Shown here: piece by piece, positions 7,174-16,416 of the stretch
How the letters are laid out: every line of letters starts with the position of its first letter
How positions within the stretch are numbered: position 1 is the first letter of the stretch
Position numbers and translations under genes: made by a program
NCBI RefSeq assembly: GCF_030250645.1
Contig: NZ_JASSVS010000004.1
Coordinates: 1 to 64,000 of the forward strand
Length of the DNA: 64,000 nt
Reading direction: 5' to 3'
Source of the DNA: Marinobacter azerbaijanicus
GTDB taxonomy: Bacteria > Pseudomonadota > Gammaproteobacteria > Pseudomonadales > Oleiphilaceae
Notes under the pieces: model-generated
Seen by the model: only the letters and a program-made list of their open reading frames with translations
Told to the model about the DNA's origin: nothing
The model's database searches: none

Positions 7174-8772
7174 TCAGCCCTCCGCTGCCCGGCCTTTCTG
7201 GGGGAAGAGCCCCTTCGGCCGTTTCTGTATGAAAAGAATGATGAACACCAGCACGATGATCTTGGCGAGTACGGCACCGGCCCAGGGTTCCAGCAGCTGG
7301 TTGATGGTGCCCAGCGACAGCCCGGCAATCAGGGTGCCCCACAGGTTGCCCACGCCACCGAACACCACCACCATGAACGAGTCGATGATGTAGTTCTGGC
7401 CCAGGTTGGGGCCCACGTTGGTGAGCTGGGATAGCGCCACACCGGCCAGGCCGGCAACGCCGGAGCCGAGGGCAAAGGTCATGATGTCCACGCGGGTGGC
7501 GCGGATGCCCATGGAACGGGCCATGTTGCGGTTCTGGGTCACAGCGCGCACTTCCAGGCCCAGGCGGGTCTTGCGCATGATCAGCATCAGTGCCGCGAAA
7601 ACCACCAGCGCAAAGCCCAGTACATACATGCGATTGAGGGTGAGGGAGAGCGCGTCGTTGATTACCAGCGAGCCACTCATCCAGTCCGGCGTGACCACGG
7701 TGCGGTTCTGGGGGGAGATCACGGTGCGCACCAGTTGCTGCAGGATCAGGCTGATGCCGAAGGTGGCCAGCAGGGTTTCCAGTGGGCGGCCCTTCAAATA
7801 CTGGATAACGCTGCGTTCGATGATGATGCCGGCGGTGGCGGCCACCAGGAAGCCGGCGGGGATGGAGAGTATCAGCGCCAGGCCGGGCTGGCCCGGCAGC
7901 AGTTGCTGCATGCCCCAGGTGGTGTAGGCCCCCAGCATGATCAGTTCGCCGTGGGCCATGTTGATCACGCCCATCACGCCGAAGGTGATGGCCAGGCCAA
8001 TGGCGGCCAGTACCAGCACCGAGCCCAGGGAGAGCCCGAAGTACAGGGTCTCGGCGGCGCGGTTCAGTTTCAGTTTCTGTTCGATGGTGCCCAGGGCCTG
8101 CCCGGCCTTTTTCGCCAGTACCGGGTCGTCGCTGCGCACAGCCTGGTTCAGGGCGGCCCTGGCCCGGGGGTGCAGGCTGCCGGCCAGTACATCCACGGCT
8201 TCGATATCACCCTCGCCCACCCGGTAGATGGCCAGGGCTTCTTCAATTCGGTTACGCACATTTGCGTTTTCTTCCAGTTCCAGCCGCGCTTCCAGCGGTT
8301 CTACCAGTGAGGCATCCACTTTGCCCATCATGTCCTGTGCGGAAGCTTCACGCACGTGCGGGTCGGCGGCGTTCAGGTCCAGCATGGCGAGTATGCCTTC
8401 AAGCTGGCCCCGTATGGCGTTGTTGATGGCAACTCTGTCCAGCTCCCGGCGGGACATGTCGCCCATGTTCTCTCCGGTCAGCGGGTTGGCAATTTCCCAG
8501 TCCCGGCCCCGGTTGTTCAGAACCACAACAACCTGGCCGGTGTCTTTTATCCGGCTCAGGCGGTTGTTTCCGTAGGCTTCAAGCCAGCCCCTGGCTCTTG
8601 GATCACCGCTGCTGACGATGGCGTTGATGGCCTCTTCCACGTTGCTGGCTGGCGCTTCGGCAAGGTTGGCCAGCAGCGCCTTGCCGGGATCGTCATCCTG
8701 CGCGCTGGCAGGAAGCGACCACAGGGAAACCAGGGCAATAAGCAGCAATGTGAGCGATCGGATGATGCTCAT
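7174..8772 (-). CDS. urtB: Urea ABC transporter, permease UrtB
   Basis: The 532-residue permease has a signal-like N-terminus (MSIIRSLTLLLIALVSLWSL) and an extra domain of about 200 residues before the membrane part. That domain has HEAT-like helical pairs (for example PHVREASAQDMMGKVDASL). The membrane region contains GVMGVINMAHGELIMLGAY, the LivH-type motif. The large N-terminal domain is normal for UrtB. AGGA lies upstream of the chosen ATG; an in-frame ATG 14 codons earlier has no support. Confidence 0.93.
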   Translation of the reverse strand: MSIIRSLTLLLIALVSLWSLPASAQDDDPGKALLANLAEAPASNVEEAINAIVSSGDPRARGWLEAYGNNRLSRIKDTGQVVVVLNNRGRDWEIANPLTGENMGDMSRRELDRVAINNAIRGQLEGILAMLDLNAADPHVREASAQDMMGKVDASLVEPLEARLELEENANVRNRIEEALAIYRVGEGDIEAVDVLAGSLHPRARAALNQAVRSDDPVLAKKAGQALGTIEQKLKLNRAAETLYFGLSLGSVLVLAAIGLAITFGVMGVINMAHGELIMLGAYTTWGMQQLLPGQPGLALILSIPAGFLVAATAGIIIERSVIQYLKGRPLETLLATFGISLILQQLVRTVISPQNRTVVTPDWMSGSLVINDALSLTLNRMYVLGFALVVFAALMLIMRKTRLGLEVRAVTQNRNMARSMGIRATRVDIMTFALGSGVAGLAGVALSQLTNVGPNLGQNYIIDSFMVVVFGGVGNLWGTLIAGLSLGTINQLLEPWAGAVLAKIIVLVFIILFIQKRPKGLFPQKGRAAEG

Positions 8773-8809
8773 GAGTGTGTCCTGTCTGTTGAAAGCGGGT
8801 TGCGGGTGC

Positions 8810-8843
8810 GGCAACCGGGAACAGTGTGTCTGCCCCGGTTGCC
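8810..8843 (-). promoter_or_regulatory. Intercistronic hairpin between urtA and urtB
   Basis: A perfect 10-bp stem (GGCAACCGGG/CCCGGTTGCC) with a 14-base loop and no U-run follows urtA. Such hairpins after the binding-protein gene usually protect or partly terminate the mRNA so that the binding protein is made in excess. That role is inferred. Confidence 0.5.
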
Positions 8844-8866
8844 TGTCTTGCTCTGCTTCCTACACC

Positions 8867-10177
8867 TTATTCGGCTTCTTCCGCCGCCATCTGGCCGGCG
8901 GAAGCGCCACACTTGCCGGTTACGGTGTTGAAGGTTCCGCAGAACAGCGGCTTGCGCCAGTCGGCGATCAGGTCCCGCGAACCGGGCAGGTAGTCAGACC
9001 AGGCATCGCCGGCCACGGTGGATGGGGTCTCCCAGACTACGGAGAACTGGCCGTTGTCCTGGATCTCGCCAATCAGCACCGGTTTGGTGATGTGGTGGTT
9101 GGGCATCATGGCGGCGTAACCGCCGGTGAGGTTGGGCACGCTTACGCCGATGATGGCGTCTTTAACCGCATCCACATCGGTGGTGCCGGCTTTTTTCACC
9201 GCCTCGACGTACATGTTGAAGCCGATGTAGTGGGCTTCCATGGGGTCGTTGGTGACGGCTTCCTCATCGCCGGTGTGGGCAACCCACTGGTCGATGAAGT
9301 CGTAGTTGGCGTCGCTGTCCACGCTCATGAAGTAGTTCCAGGCGGCCAGGTGGCCAACCAGCGGGCCGGTGTCGATACCGGAGAGCTCCTGCTCGCCCAC
9401 GGAGAAGGCAACCACAGGGATGTCAGAGGCAGAAATGCCCTGGTTGCCCAGTTCGCGGTAGAAGGGCACGTTGGCGTCGCCATTGATGGTGGAGACCACA
9501 GCGGTCTTTTTGCCGGCGGAACCGAAGCTCTTGATGTCAGATACGATGTTCTGCCAGTCGGAGTGCCCAAACGGCGTGTAGTTGATCATGATGTCTTCCT
9601 TGGCCACACCCATGTCCATCAGGTAGGTCTCAAGGATCTTGTTGGTGGTGCGCGGGTACACGTAGTCGGTACCGGCCAGTACCCAGCGCTCAACACCGAT
9701 TTCGTTCATCAGGTAGTTCACCGCAGGAATCGCCTGCTGGTTGGGGGCGGCGCCGGTGTAGAAGACGTTCTCGGAAGACTCTTCACCTTCGTACTGGACC
9801 GGGTAGAACAGCAGGCCGTTCAGTTCTTCCACCACCGGCAGTACGGATTTGCGGGAAACCGAGGTCCAGTTGCCGAAGATGACATCCACTTCTTCCTTGG
9901 CCAGCAGTTCGCGGGCCTTTTCAGCAAACAGAGGCCAGTTGGAGGCCGGGTCGACCACCACCGCTTCCAGTTGACGGCCGAGCACACCGCCTTCGGCATT
10001 CTGCTTTTCGATGAGCATTTCCACGGTGTCTTTCAGGACCGTTTCACTGATGGCCATGGTGCCGGAGAGGGAGTGAAGGATACCGACCTTGATCGGGTCT
10101 TCGGCAGCCATTGCGTTGAGGGATACAGAGAGGGCCAGCGCTGAGAGGCCCAGTTTCACGTGTTTTTTGATGGTCAT
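8867..10177 (-). CDS. urtA: Urea ABC transporter, periplasmic binding protein UrtA
   Basis: The 436-residue protein starts with a signal peptide ending near AMAAEDP, then IKVGILHSLSGTMAISETVLKD, the usual opening of mature UrtA (peripla_BP_5 type). Further UrtA-like stretches are FGNWTSVSRKSVLPVVEE, LFYPVQYEGEESS and FTGAAPNQQAIPA-like (FYTGAAPNQQAIPAVNYL). The upstream in-frame codons to 10267 lack homology, so the ATG at 10177 is chosen. It is the first gene of urtABCDE and is divergent from allophanate hydrolase. It captures urea in the periplasm. Confidence 0.95.
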   Translation of the reverse strand: MTIKKHVKLGLSALALSVSLNAMAAEDPIKVGILHSLSGTMAISETVLKDTVEMLIEKQNAEGGVLGRQLEAVVVDPASNWPLFAEKARELLAKEEVDVIFGNWTSVSRKSVLPVVEELNGLLFYPVQYEGEESSENVFYTGAAPNQQAIPAVNYLMNEIGVERWVLAGTDYVYPRTTNKILETYLMDMGVAKEDIMINYTPFGHSDWQNIVSDIKSFGSAGKKTAVVSTINGDANVPFYRELGNQGISASDIPVVAFSVGEQELSGIDTGPLVGHLAAWNYFMSVDSDANYDFIDQWVAHTGDEEAVTNDPMEAHYIGFNMYVEAVKKAGTTDVDAVKDAIIGVSVPNLTGGYAAMMPNHHITKPVLIGEIQDNGQFSVVWETPSTVAGDAWSDYLPGSRDLIADWRKPLFCGTFNTVTGKCGASAGQMAAEEAE

Positions 10178-10294
10178 GTTGTGCGTCCTTGTTTGCAGGT
10201 TGGTTCGTGCCATTCGCTTGAGTAAACGCACTGCTGCCACTGCATCTGTCGTTCCAGCTTTCACCAATACCCATACACAACAACGACTTATCTA

Positions 10295-10312
10295 GTATAC
10301 AAGCTATCAACG
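10295..10312. promoter_or_regulatory. GntR-type box, urtA side
   Basis: GTATACAAGCTATCAACG lies 118-135 bases upstream of the urtA start. A near copy, GTATACAAGTTGATAACG, lies before allophanate hydrolase. The TGTATAC-like centre fits FadR-subfamily GntR operators, and the regulator could be the GntR protein encoded at 16589. Confidence 0.4.
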
Positions 10313-10468
10313 CCTGCCCTTGCCCCGTGGAAAGGCTCGCAATTCTCCGTTTTAATAGCCTTTTTATGGTGCACCCGCCCATCAATAGTGCGGCCCTCAG
10401 AGACGGTCCTTGTGGTTGCATTTACATATCTCACTGTTTTTACTGACTATTTTTAAATCCTTCCCGAA

Positions 10469-10483
10469 TGGCACGGGCATTGC
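10469..10483 (+). promoter_or_regulatory. Sigma-54 type promoter of the urea amidolyase genes
   Basis: TGGCACGGGCATTGC matches the -24/-12 consensus TGGCAC-N5-TTGC, with GG at 10470-10471 and GC at 10482-10483 exactly ten bases apart. Transcription would start near 10495, about 33 bases before the ATG at 10528. Sigma-54 control with NtrC is common for urea and allophanate use. No clear NtrC site was found upstream. Confidence 0.65.
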
Positions 10484-10493
10484 CATTGCTCAT

Positions 10494-10511
10494 GTATACA
10501 AGTTGATAACG
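10494..10511. promoter_or_regulatory. GntR-type box at the amidolyase transcription start
   Basis: GTATACAAGTTGATAACG covers the start site predicted for the sigma-54 promoter, a position suited to repression. It agrees at 14 of 18 positions with the box at 10295. Confidence 0.4.
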
Positions 10512-10527
10512 CACATGAGGACAAACC

Positions 10528-12357
10528 ATGCCCGCAACATTCGGATGGACCATTGAGGATTGGCAGAAGGCCTACCAGTCGGGCGCCAGGCCCGAGGATC
10601 TTATCGGCGAACTGGTCGCCAGCCTGGATACAACCGACAACGCCTGGATTGCACTATCAGAAAGCACGCAGTTACAGGCGGCCCTGTTCGACCTGGCGGG
10701 CAGCCTTAACAAGGTAGGCGGCGATATCAGCCGCCTGCCACTCTATGGGGTTCCGTTTGCGGCCAAGGACAATATTGACGCCGTCGGGTTCGAAACCACC
10801 GCCGGCTGCCCGGCCTATGCCTATTCGCCGGAAGAGGACGCCACGGTGATTGCCCGGCTCAAGGCCGCGGGCGCGGTGCTGATCGGCAAAACCAACCTCG
10901 ACCAGTTTGCCACCGGGCTGGTGGGTACGCGCTCTCCTTATGGGGCGGTTTCTAATGCCTTTAGGCCGGAGGTGATCAGCGGTGGCTCCAGCTCTGGCTC
11001 GGCTTCCGTGACAGCGCGCGGCCTGGTGCCCTTTGCATTGGGTACCGACACCGCCGGCTCTGGCCGAGTGCCGGCCGGGCTGAATAATCTGGTGGGTCTG
11101 AAACCCACCAAAGGGCTGTTCAGCATCCACGGCGTGGTGCCCGCCTGTCGCTCGCTGGATTGCGTGTCTGTGTTTGCCCTGACCGTGAACGACGCCGGGC
11201 GTGTGGCCGATGCCATGGCCGGGTTTGATGCCGATGATGCCTTCTCCCGCAAGGCGCCCTATGCCCTGCCTCTGGATGGCCCGGCCATTCGTCGCCCGGG
11301 CCCGCTCAAACGCCTGGCCATTCCGGAGCACCCGCAGTGGTTTGGCGACCAGCAGGCAGAGGCGGCCTGGAATACCGCCATCAGCCTCTGGCGGCAGCAG
11401 GATGTGGAGCTGGTGTCGCTGGACTTCACCCCCATGCTGGAACTGGCCGCCCTGCTCTATGAAGGCCCCTGGGTAGCAGAGCGCCATGCTGCGGTGGAGT
11501 CCTTCATGGCCAGCCATGGCAGTGACATGAACCCGGTGGTGAGAAGCATCATTGCCAACGCCGGCAAGTTTACCGCCACCGATACCTTCGGGGCCCAGTA
11601 CCGCAAGGAAGAACTGCTGCGCCAGATCGATGAACTGCTGGCCGATGTGGACGCCCTGCTGGTGCCCACTGCACCCACGGCACCCACGATTGATGCGGTG
11701 AACGAAAACCCGATCACCCTCAACAGCCAGCTGGGCACCTACACCAATTTCGTGAACCTGGCGGACTTCAGTGCCCTGGCCATTCCCGCCGGCTTCCGCG
11801 ACGACGGCCTGCCGTTCGGCGTGACGCTGATCAGCGGTGCCTGGAAAGACACCGAACTGCAGCACCTGGCCTGTCAGTGGCTCAATGCCCATCCCACACC
11901 GCTGGGTGCCACCGACAAACCCCGGCCTGAAGAATCACCGGGCGCGGCCATTTCCACACCCACGGTGCAGGTGGCTGTGGTGGGTGCCCATCTCAGCGGC
12001 ATGCCCCTGAACACCCAACTGACCGAACGTTATGCCGTCCTGCTGGAGCAGACCACCACATCCGCCAATTACCGCTTGTACGCCCTGCCGAATACAACGC
12101 CGCCGAAACCCGGGCTGAAGCGGGTAGCACCGGGCGAAGGTGAGCAGATCATCGTGGAAGTCTGGGAGATGCCGGCCTCGGCCTTCGGTTCCTTCGTGGA
12201 CCTGATTCCCGCGCCCCTCGGTATCGGCAAGGTGGAACTGGCGGATGGGCGTTGGGTGAATGGGTTTATCTGTGAGGGGTACGGGTTCGAGGGGGCTCGG
12301 GATGTCACCGAATTCGGCGGCTGGCGCGCTTATATGCGGTCTGACTCCGGGGTCTGA
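10528..12357 (+). CDS. atzF: Allophanate hydrolase
   Basis: The 609-residue enzyme hydrolyses allophanate, made by urea carboxylase, to ammonia and CO2. The N-terminal amidase-signature domain (1-450) has the catalytic Ser-cisSer-Lys set: Lys80 in VPFAAKDNID, the serines of SGGSSSGSAS (151-160) and Ser178 in GTDTAGSGRVPAG. The C-terminal domain (about 465-609) is the AtzF-specific one, with LTERYAVLLEQT and the SAFGSFVDLIPAPLGIGKVEL region. TGAGGAC precedes the ATG. The last residues and the stop codon are encoded by an inverted repeat (see 12349-12467). It is followed by urea carboxylase. Confidence 0.95.
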   Translation: MPATFGWTIEDWQKAYQSGARPEDLIGELVASLDTTDNAWIALSESTQLQAALFDLAGSLNKVGGDISRLPLYGVPFAAKDNIDAVGFETTAGCPAYAYSPEEDATVIARLKAAGAVLIGKTNLDQFATGLVGTRSPYGAVSNAFRPEVISGGSSSGSASVTARGLVPFALGTDTAGSGRVPAGLNNLVGLKPTKGLFSIHGVVPACRSLDCVSVFALTVNDAGRVADAMAGFDADDAFSRKAPYALPLDGPAIRRPGPLKRLAIPEHPQWFGDQQAEAAWNTAISLWRQQDVELVSLDFTPMLELAALLYEGPWVAERHAAVESFMASHGSDMNPVVRSIIANAGKFTATDTFGAQYRKEELLRQIDELLADVDALLVPTAPTAPTIDAVNENPITLNSQLGTYTNFVNLADFSALAIPAGFRDDGLPFGVTLISGAWKDTELQHLACQWLNAHPTPLGATDKPRPEESPGAAISTPTVQVAVVGAHLSGMPLNTQLTERYAVLLEQTTTSANYRLYALPNTTPPKPGLKRVAPGEGEQIIVEVWEMPASAFGSFVDLIPAPLGIGKVELADGRWVNGFICEGYGFEGARDVTEFGGWRAYMRSDSGV

Positions 12358-12467
12358 CCCTACGGGTCTGACCCCACAACATCTGACCAGGTCAGATCAA
12401 CCTCCAAACTTTGGGTAAACGCCTCTTGGTCAATTTGTATGGGGTCAGACCCGCAGGGTCAGACCCC
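12349..12467. repeat. Inverted GGGTCTGACCC repeat pair
   Basis: A 28-base segment at 12349-12376, itself two copies of a GGGTCTGACCC unit, recurs as its reverse complement at 12440-12467 with one mismatch. Between them ATCTGACCAGGTCAGAT (12381-12397) is another palindrome. GGGTCTGACCC units are common in gammaproteobacterial genomes and may belong to REP elements mobilised by RAYT transposases; no such transposase is in the window. The stop codon of allophanate hydrolase lies inside the first unit. Confidence 0.75.
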
Positions 12468-12506
12468 CGCAGACCCCTCAAGCTCCACAGATAGGAGATA
12501 CCAAAA

Positions 12507-15500
12507 ATGTTCAAAAAAGTCCTAATCGCCAACCGAGGCGAAATCGCGGTCCGCACCATTCGTACCCTCAAGGCCATGGGCGTTGGCAGTGTCGCTGTCT
12601 ATTCCCACCAGGATCGCCACAGCCTGCATGTAGCCCAGGCCGATGAATCCGTGGTCCTGACCGGTAACGGCGCCAGCGAAACCTACCTCGATAAGGCGCA
12701 GATTCTGTCGGCGGCCAAACACACCGGCGCCGAGGCGATTATTCCCGGGTATGGCTTTCTTTCCGAGAACGCTGACTTCGCCGAAGCCTGCGAGGCGGAT
12801 GGTATTGCCTTTATCGGCCCTACACCTACCCAGATGCGCGAGTTCGGGCTGAAGCACCGGGCCCGGGAACTGGCGGAAGCCGCCGGCGTGCCCCTGGCTC
12901 CGGGCAGCGGCCTGCTGGATACCCTGGGCGAAGCGGTAGCCGTGGCTGACAGGCTGGGCTACCCGGTGATGCTGAAAAGCACTGCCGGCGGGGGCGGCAT
13001 TGGCCTGACCCGCTGCAACAGCGAAAGCGAACTGCGGGACGCCTTTGAAACCGTGCGCCGCCAGGGCCAGAGCTTCTTCAACGACAGCGGGGTGTTCCTG
13101 GAGCGCTTCATCGCCCGCGCCCGCCATGTGGAAGTACAGATATTCGGTGACGGCGAAGGCAATGTGGTGGCCCTGGGCGAGCGGGACTGTTCCCTGCAGC
13201 GCCGCAACCAGAAGGTGGTGGAGGAAACCCCGGCACCGAACCTGCCGGCCGCCACTCGCCAGAAGATGCTGGATGCCGCCGTCTCCCTTGGCCAGTCGGT
13301 CAATTACCGCTCGGCAGGTACCGTGGAATACATCTACGACGCCGACCGGGACGAGTTCTACTTCCTTGAAGTGAATACCCGCTTACAGGTTGAGCACCCG
13401 GTCACCGAGTCTGTCACCGGCCTGGACCTGATCGAGTGGATGCTGAAGATCGCCGCCGGCGAGAGCCCGGACCTGGCCGGCTTTGAGCCGCAATTGAACG
13501 GGGCATCTATGGAAGTGCGCATCTACGCGGAAGACCCGCTGAAGGACTTCCAACCCTCCCCCGGTGAACTGACCGATGTGCACTGGCCGGAAGACGGCGT
13601 GCGAATCGATACCTGGGTGGAAAACGGCAGCGAAGTCTCCGCCCATTACGACCCGATGATTGCCAAACTGATCGTACACGGCAAGGACCGCGCCGATGCC
13701 CTGGCCAAACTGAAAGCCGCCCTGGCGGAAACCCGGCTGATGGGCATTGCCACCAACCTGGATTACCTGCGTCAGGTGGTGGCCCAGCAGAGCTTTACTG
13801 ATGGCATTGTCTCCACCCGCGCACTGGAAAGCTTCGAGTTCAAACCCTCGGTGGCAGAAGTGCTCAAACCCGGCACCTACACCACGGTGCAGGATTACCC
13901 CGGCCGCGTGGGCTACTGGAACATCGGCGTGCCCCCCAGTGGCCCCATGGACGACTACGCCTTCCGCATTGCCAACCGTATCGTGGGCAACCACTACGAA
14001 GCCGCCGGACTGGAAGCCACCCTGATCGGCCCCAGCCTGAAATTCCACAAGGACTCGGTCGTTGCCCTGACCGGTGCATTGACGGAAGCAACGCTCGATG
14101 ACAAGGCGGTGGAATTCTGGAAGCCCATACACGTGAAAGCCGGCCAGGTTCTGGCGGTGGGCAAGGCCATCAAGGGCTGCCGCACCTACCTGGCGGTTCG
14201 CGGCGGGTTCGATGTGCCGGTTTATCTGGGTAGCCGCTCCACCTTCGCCCTCGGCCAGTTCGGCGGCCACGGCGGCCGGCCATTGCGCCCCGGTGACATG
14301 CTGGGCATCAGCCAGGTCAGCCTGCCAGCCTGTACCACCACTGCCCCGACCCACGACCCGGCCCCGGCCGATCCCGATTTGATTCCGGACTACCCGGACC
14401 ACTGGGAAATCGGCGTGCTCTACGGCCCCCACGGTGCGCCGGATTTCTTTACCGAAAAATCCATCGAGAAGTTTTTCGAGCAGGACTGGGAAGTGCACTA
14501 CAACTCCAACCGCCTGGGCATCCGCCTGAACGGGCCCAAGCCGGAGTTCACCCGCGCCGACGGCGGCGAGGCTGGCCTGCACCCCTCCAACATCCACGAC
14601 TGCGAATACGCCATCGGCTCCATCAACTTCACCGGCGACATGCCGGTGATTCTGACCAAAGACGGCCCCAGCCTGGGCGGCTTTGTGTGCCCGGTGACCA
14701 TCGCCAAGGCCGAGCTGTGGAAAGTCGGCCAGGTAAAACCGGGCGATACGATCCGTTTTGTCGCAATAGACAACGACACTGCGGTGGAGCTCTCCAAACG
14801 CCAGGAACTGGCCATCAAGAGCCTGATGGCACCGCCGGTGCCAGAGCTGATGGCTCCGGAACTCGCGCCCCTGAACGGCCTTTCTGCCACCGTGCTTGCC
14901 CACCTGGAAGAAACCGATGGCCGCCCGGAAGTCACCTACCGCCAGGCCGGCGACCAGTACATCCTGATGGAATACGGCCCCAACGTGATGGACCTGGGCG
15001 TGCGCTTGCGCATTCATGCGCTGATGGAAGCCATTGCCGACGTACAGCCGGCCGGATTGCTGGAACTGTCCCCGGGGGTACGCTCGCTGCAACTGCGGTA
15101 CGACGCCCGCATCCTGCCGCAGGATTCACTGATGGAATACCTGCTGGACCTGGAAGGCACACTGCCGCCCACGGATGAACTGAAAGTCCGCAGCCGCGTG
15201 ATCCACCTGCCCATGGCCTTCGAAGACAGCGCCACCCTGGAAGCCGTGGACAAATACCGCCAGTCCGTCCGCGACACCGCGCCCTGGTTGCCCAACAACG
15301 TCGACTTCATGCAACGCATCAACGGCCTGCCCAGCCGCGAAGCCGTCCGCGACATCCTGTTCTCGGCTCGTTACCTGGTGCTGGGCCTGGGCGACGTTTA
15401 CCTGGGCGCCCCCTGCGCCGTGCCCCTGGACCCAAGGCACCGGATGCTCACCTCCAAGTACAACCCGGCCCGGACCTACACCGCCGAAGGCACCGTGGGC

Positions 15501-16139
15501 ATCGGCGGCGTTTACATGTGCATCTACGGTATGGACTCCCCCGGCGGCTACCAGCTGGTCGGCCGCACCCTGCCGATCTGGAACAAGTACCTCAAGAACC
15601 CCCAATTCGCCGAAGGCGCCCCCTGGCTGCTGCGGTTCTTTGACCAGGTGTGCTACTACCCGGTGACCGAAGCCGAACTGGACGAAATGCGCGATCAGTT
15701 CCGCGCCGGCCAGCTGACGGTGAAAATCGAGGAAGAAACCTTCGACCTCAAATCCCACCAGGCCTTCCTCGACGCCAACGCGGATTCCATCGCCGAATTC
15801 CGGGAACTGCAGCAGGCGGCCTACGCCAAGGAAGTGGCCCTGTGGAAAGACAGCGAAGCGGAAGAGCTGGATAAACTGGCCAAGGCGCCGCCGAAGCCGG
15901 ATGTGTCTGACCTGGCGAGATTCGGCGAACTGGTGAGTGCCGAGATTGCCGGGAATATCTGGAAGTGCCTGGTAAAACCCGGTGATACCGTGGCAGAAGG
16001 TGATCCATTGGTGATCGTAGAGGCCATGAAAATGGAATTCGAGATAAATGCCACGCTCGCCGGTCAGATCAGCGCCATGCATGTTGAGCCCGGCAAGGCC
16101 GTTACTCCCGGGGAGCCTCTGTTGAGCATCAAGGTCTGA
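12507..16139 (+). CDS. uca: Urea carboxylase
   Basis: The 1210-residue biotin enzyme uses ATP and bicarbonate to carboxylate urea to allophanate. In order it shows a biotin carboxylase domain (1-450, opening MFKKVLIANRGEIAVRTIRT, with ERDCSLQRRNQKVVEE), the paired carboxyltransferase domains of the KipA/KipI (AHS2/AHS1) type (about 455-1010, with VGYWNIGVPPSGPMDDYAFR), and a biotinyl domain with VEAMKMEFEI (biotinyl Lys near 1175). Length and order are those of bacterial urea carboxylase. The genes for the guanidine-route deiminase subunits that often accompany guanidine carboxylase are absent, and a urea importer is adjacent, so urea is the likelier substrate. Confidence 0.93.
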   Translation: MFKKVLIANRGEIAVRTIRTLKAMGVGSVAVYSHQDRHSLHVAQADESVVLTGNGASETYLDKAQILSAAKHTGAEAIIPGYGFLSENADFAEACEADGIAFIGPTPTQMREFGLKHRARELAEAAGVPLAPGSGLLDTLGEAVAVADRLGYPVMLKSTAGGGGIGLTRCNSESELRDAFETVRRQGQSFFNDSGVFLERFIARARHVEVQIFGDGEGNVVALGERDCSLQRRNQKVVEETPAPNLPAATRQKMLDAAVSLGQSVNYRSAGTVEYIYDADRDEFYFLEVNTRLQVEHPVTESVTGLDLIEWMLKIAAGESPDLAGFEPQLNGASMEVRIYAEDPLKDFQPSPGELTDVHWPEDGVRIDTWVENGSEVSAHYDPMIAKLIVHGKDRADALAKLKAALAETRLMGIATNLDYLRQVVAQQSFTDGIVSTRALESFEFKPSVAEVLKPGTYTTVQDYPGRVGYWNIGVPPSGPMDDYAFRIANRIVGNHYEAAGLEATLIGPSLKFHKDSVVALTGALTEATLDDKAVEFWKPIHVKAGQVLAVGKAIKGCRTYLAVRGGFDVPVYLGSRSTFALGQFGGHGGRPLRPGDMLGISQVSLPACTTTAPTHDPAPADPDLIPDYPDHWEIGVLYGPHGAPDFFTEKSIEKFFEQDWEVHYNSNRLGIRLNGPKPEFTRADGGEAGLHPSNIHDCEYAIGSINFTGDMPVILTKDGPSLGGFVCPVTIAKAELWKVGQVKPGDTIRFVAIDNDTAVELSKRQELAIKSLMAPPVPELMAPELAPLNGLSATVLAHLEETDGRPEVTYRQAGDQYILMEYGPNVMDLGVRLRIHALMEAIADVQPAGLLELSPGVRSLQLRYDARILPQDSLMEYLLDLEGTLPPTDELKVRSRVIHLPMAFEDSATLEAVDKYRQSVRDTAPWLPNNVDFMQRINGLPSREAVRDILFSARYLVLGLGDVYLGAPCAVPLDPRHRMLTSKYNPARTYTAEGTVGIGGVYMCIYGMDSPGGYQLVGRTLPIWNKYLKNPQFAEGAPWLLRFFDQVCYYPVTEAELDEMRDQFRAGQLTVKIEEETFDLKSHQAFLDANADSIAEFRELQQAAYAKEVALWKDSEAEELDKLAKAPPKPDVSDLARFGELVSAEIAGNIWKCLVKPGDTVAEGDPLVIVEAMKMEFEINATLAGQISAMHVEPGKAVTPGEPLLSIKV

Positions 16140-16187
16140 GTTTGGGAGTTTGGCCGCACTGGCCTCTTAATTTGGAGTATCGCCGCT

Positions 16188-16281
16188 GGGGGAAGGCCTG
16201 TCACAGACACGCCGTGAACCCATCCATGGGGGCTTGAGCGCAGCATCCCTGCTGCGCACAGTCTGTGACAGGCCTTCCCCC
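16188..16281 (+). repeat. Cruciform element A (variable-arm palindrome family)
   Basis: Perfect 21-bp arms at 16188-16208 and 16261-16281 enclose a 52-nt core beginning ACGCCGTGAA. The core holds hairpin 1 CCCATCCATGGG and hairpin 2 GCGCAGCATCCCTGCTGCGC and ends GCACA. The core is identical to that of element B in the opposite orientation. The arms match no other copy. It lies downstream of urea carboxylase. Confidence 0.85.
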
Positions 16282-16416
16282 ACCGGCTTCTCCAGGCTTG
16301 GGTGACTGCGGTTTGAAGAAAAACAATGTTTGGAGCGGGGACAGAAGCCTAACCCTGGCCAGGCTTCAACCCGAGTTTTGAACGAAAGGATCTCGCATGC
16401 AAAGGGAGTCGGGGAC

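Noticed and set aside
10178..10460. Sigma-54 promoter for urtA
   Set aside because: TGGCACG occurs on the minus strand near 10205, but the following GC is at the wrong distance (13 instead of 10 bases).
13383..15092. Long minus-strand open frame (569 codons) inside urea carboxylase
   Set aside because: It is antisense to a well-supported gene, has low-complexity composition rich in His, Gly and Val, and results from high GC at third positions.
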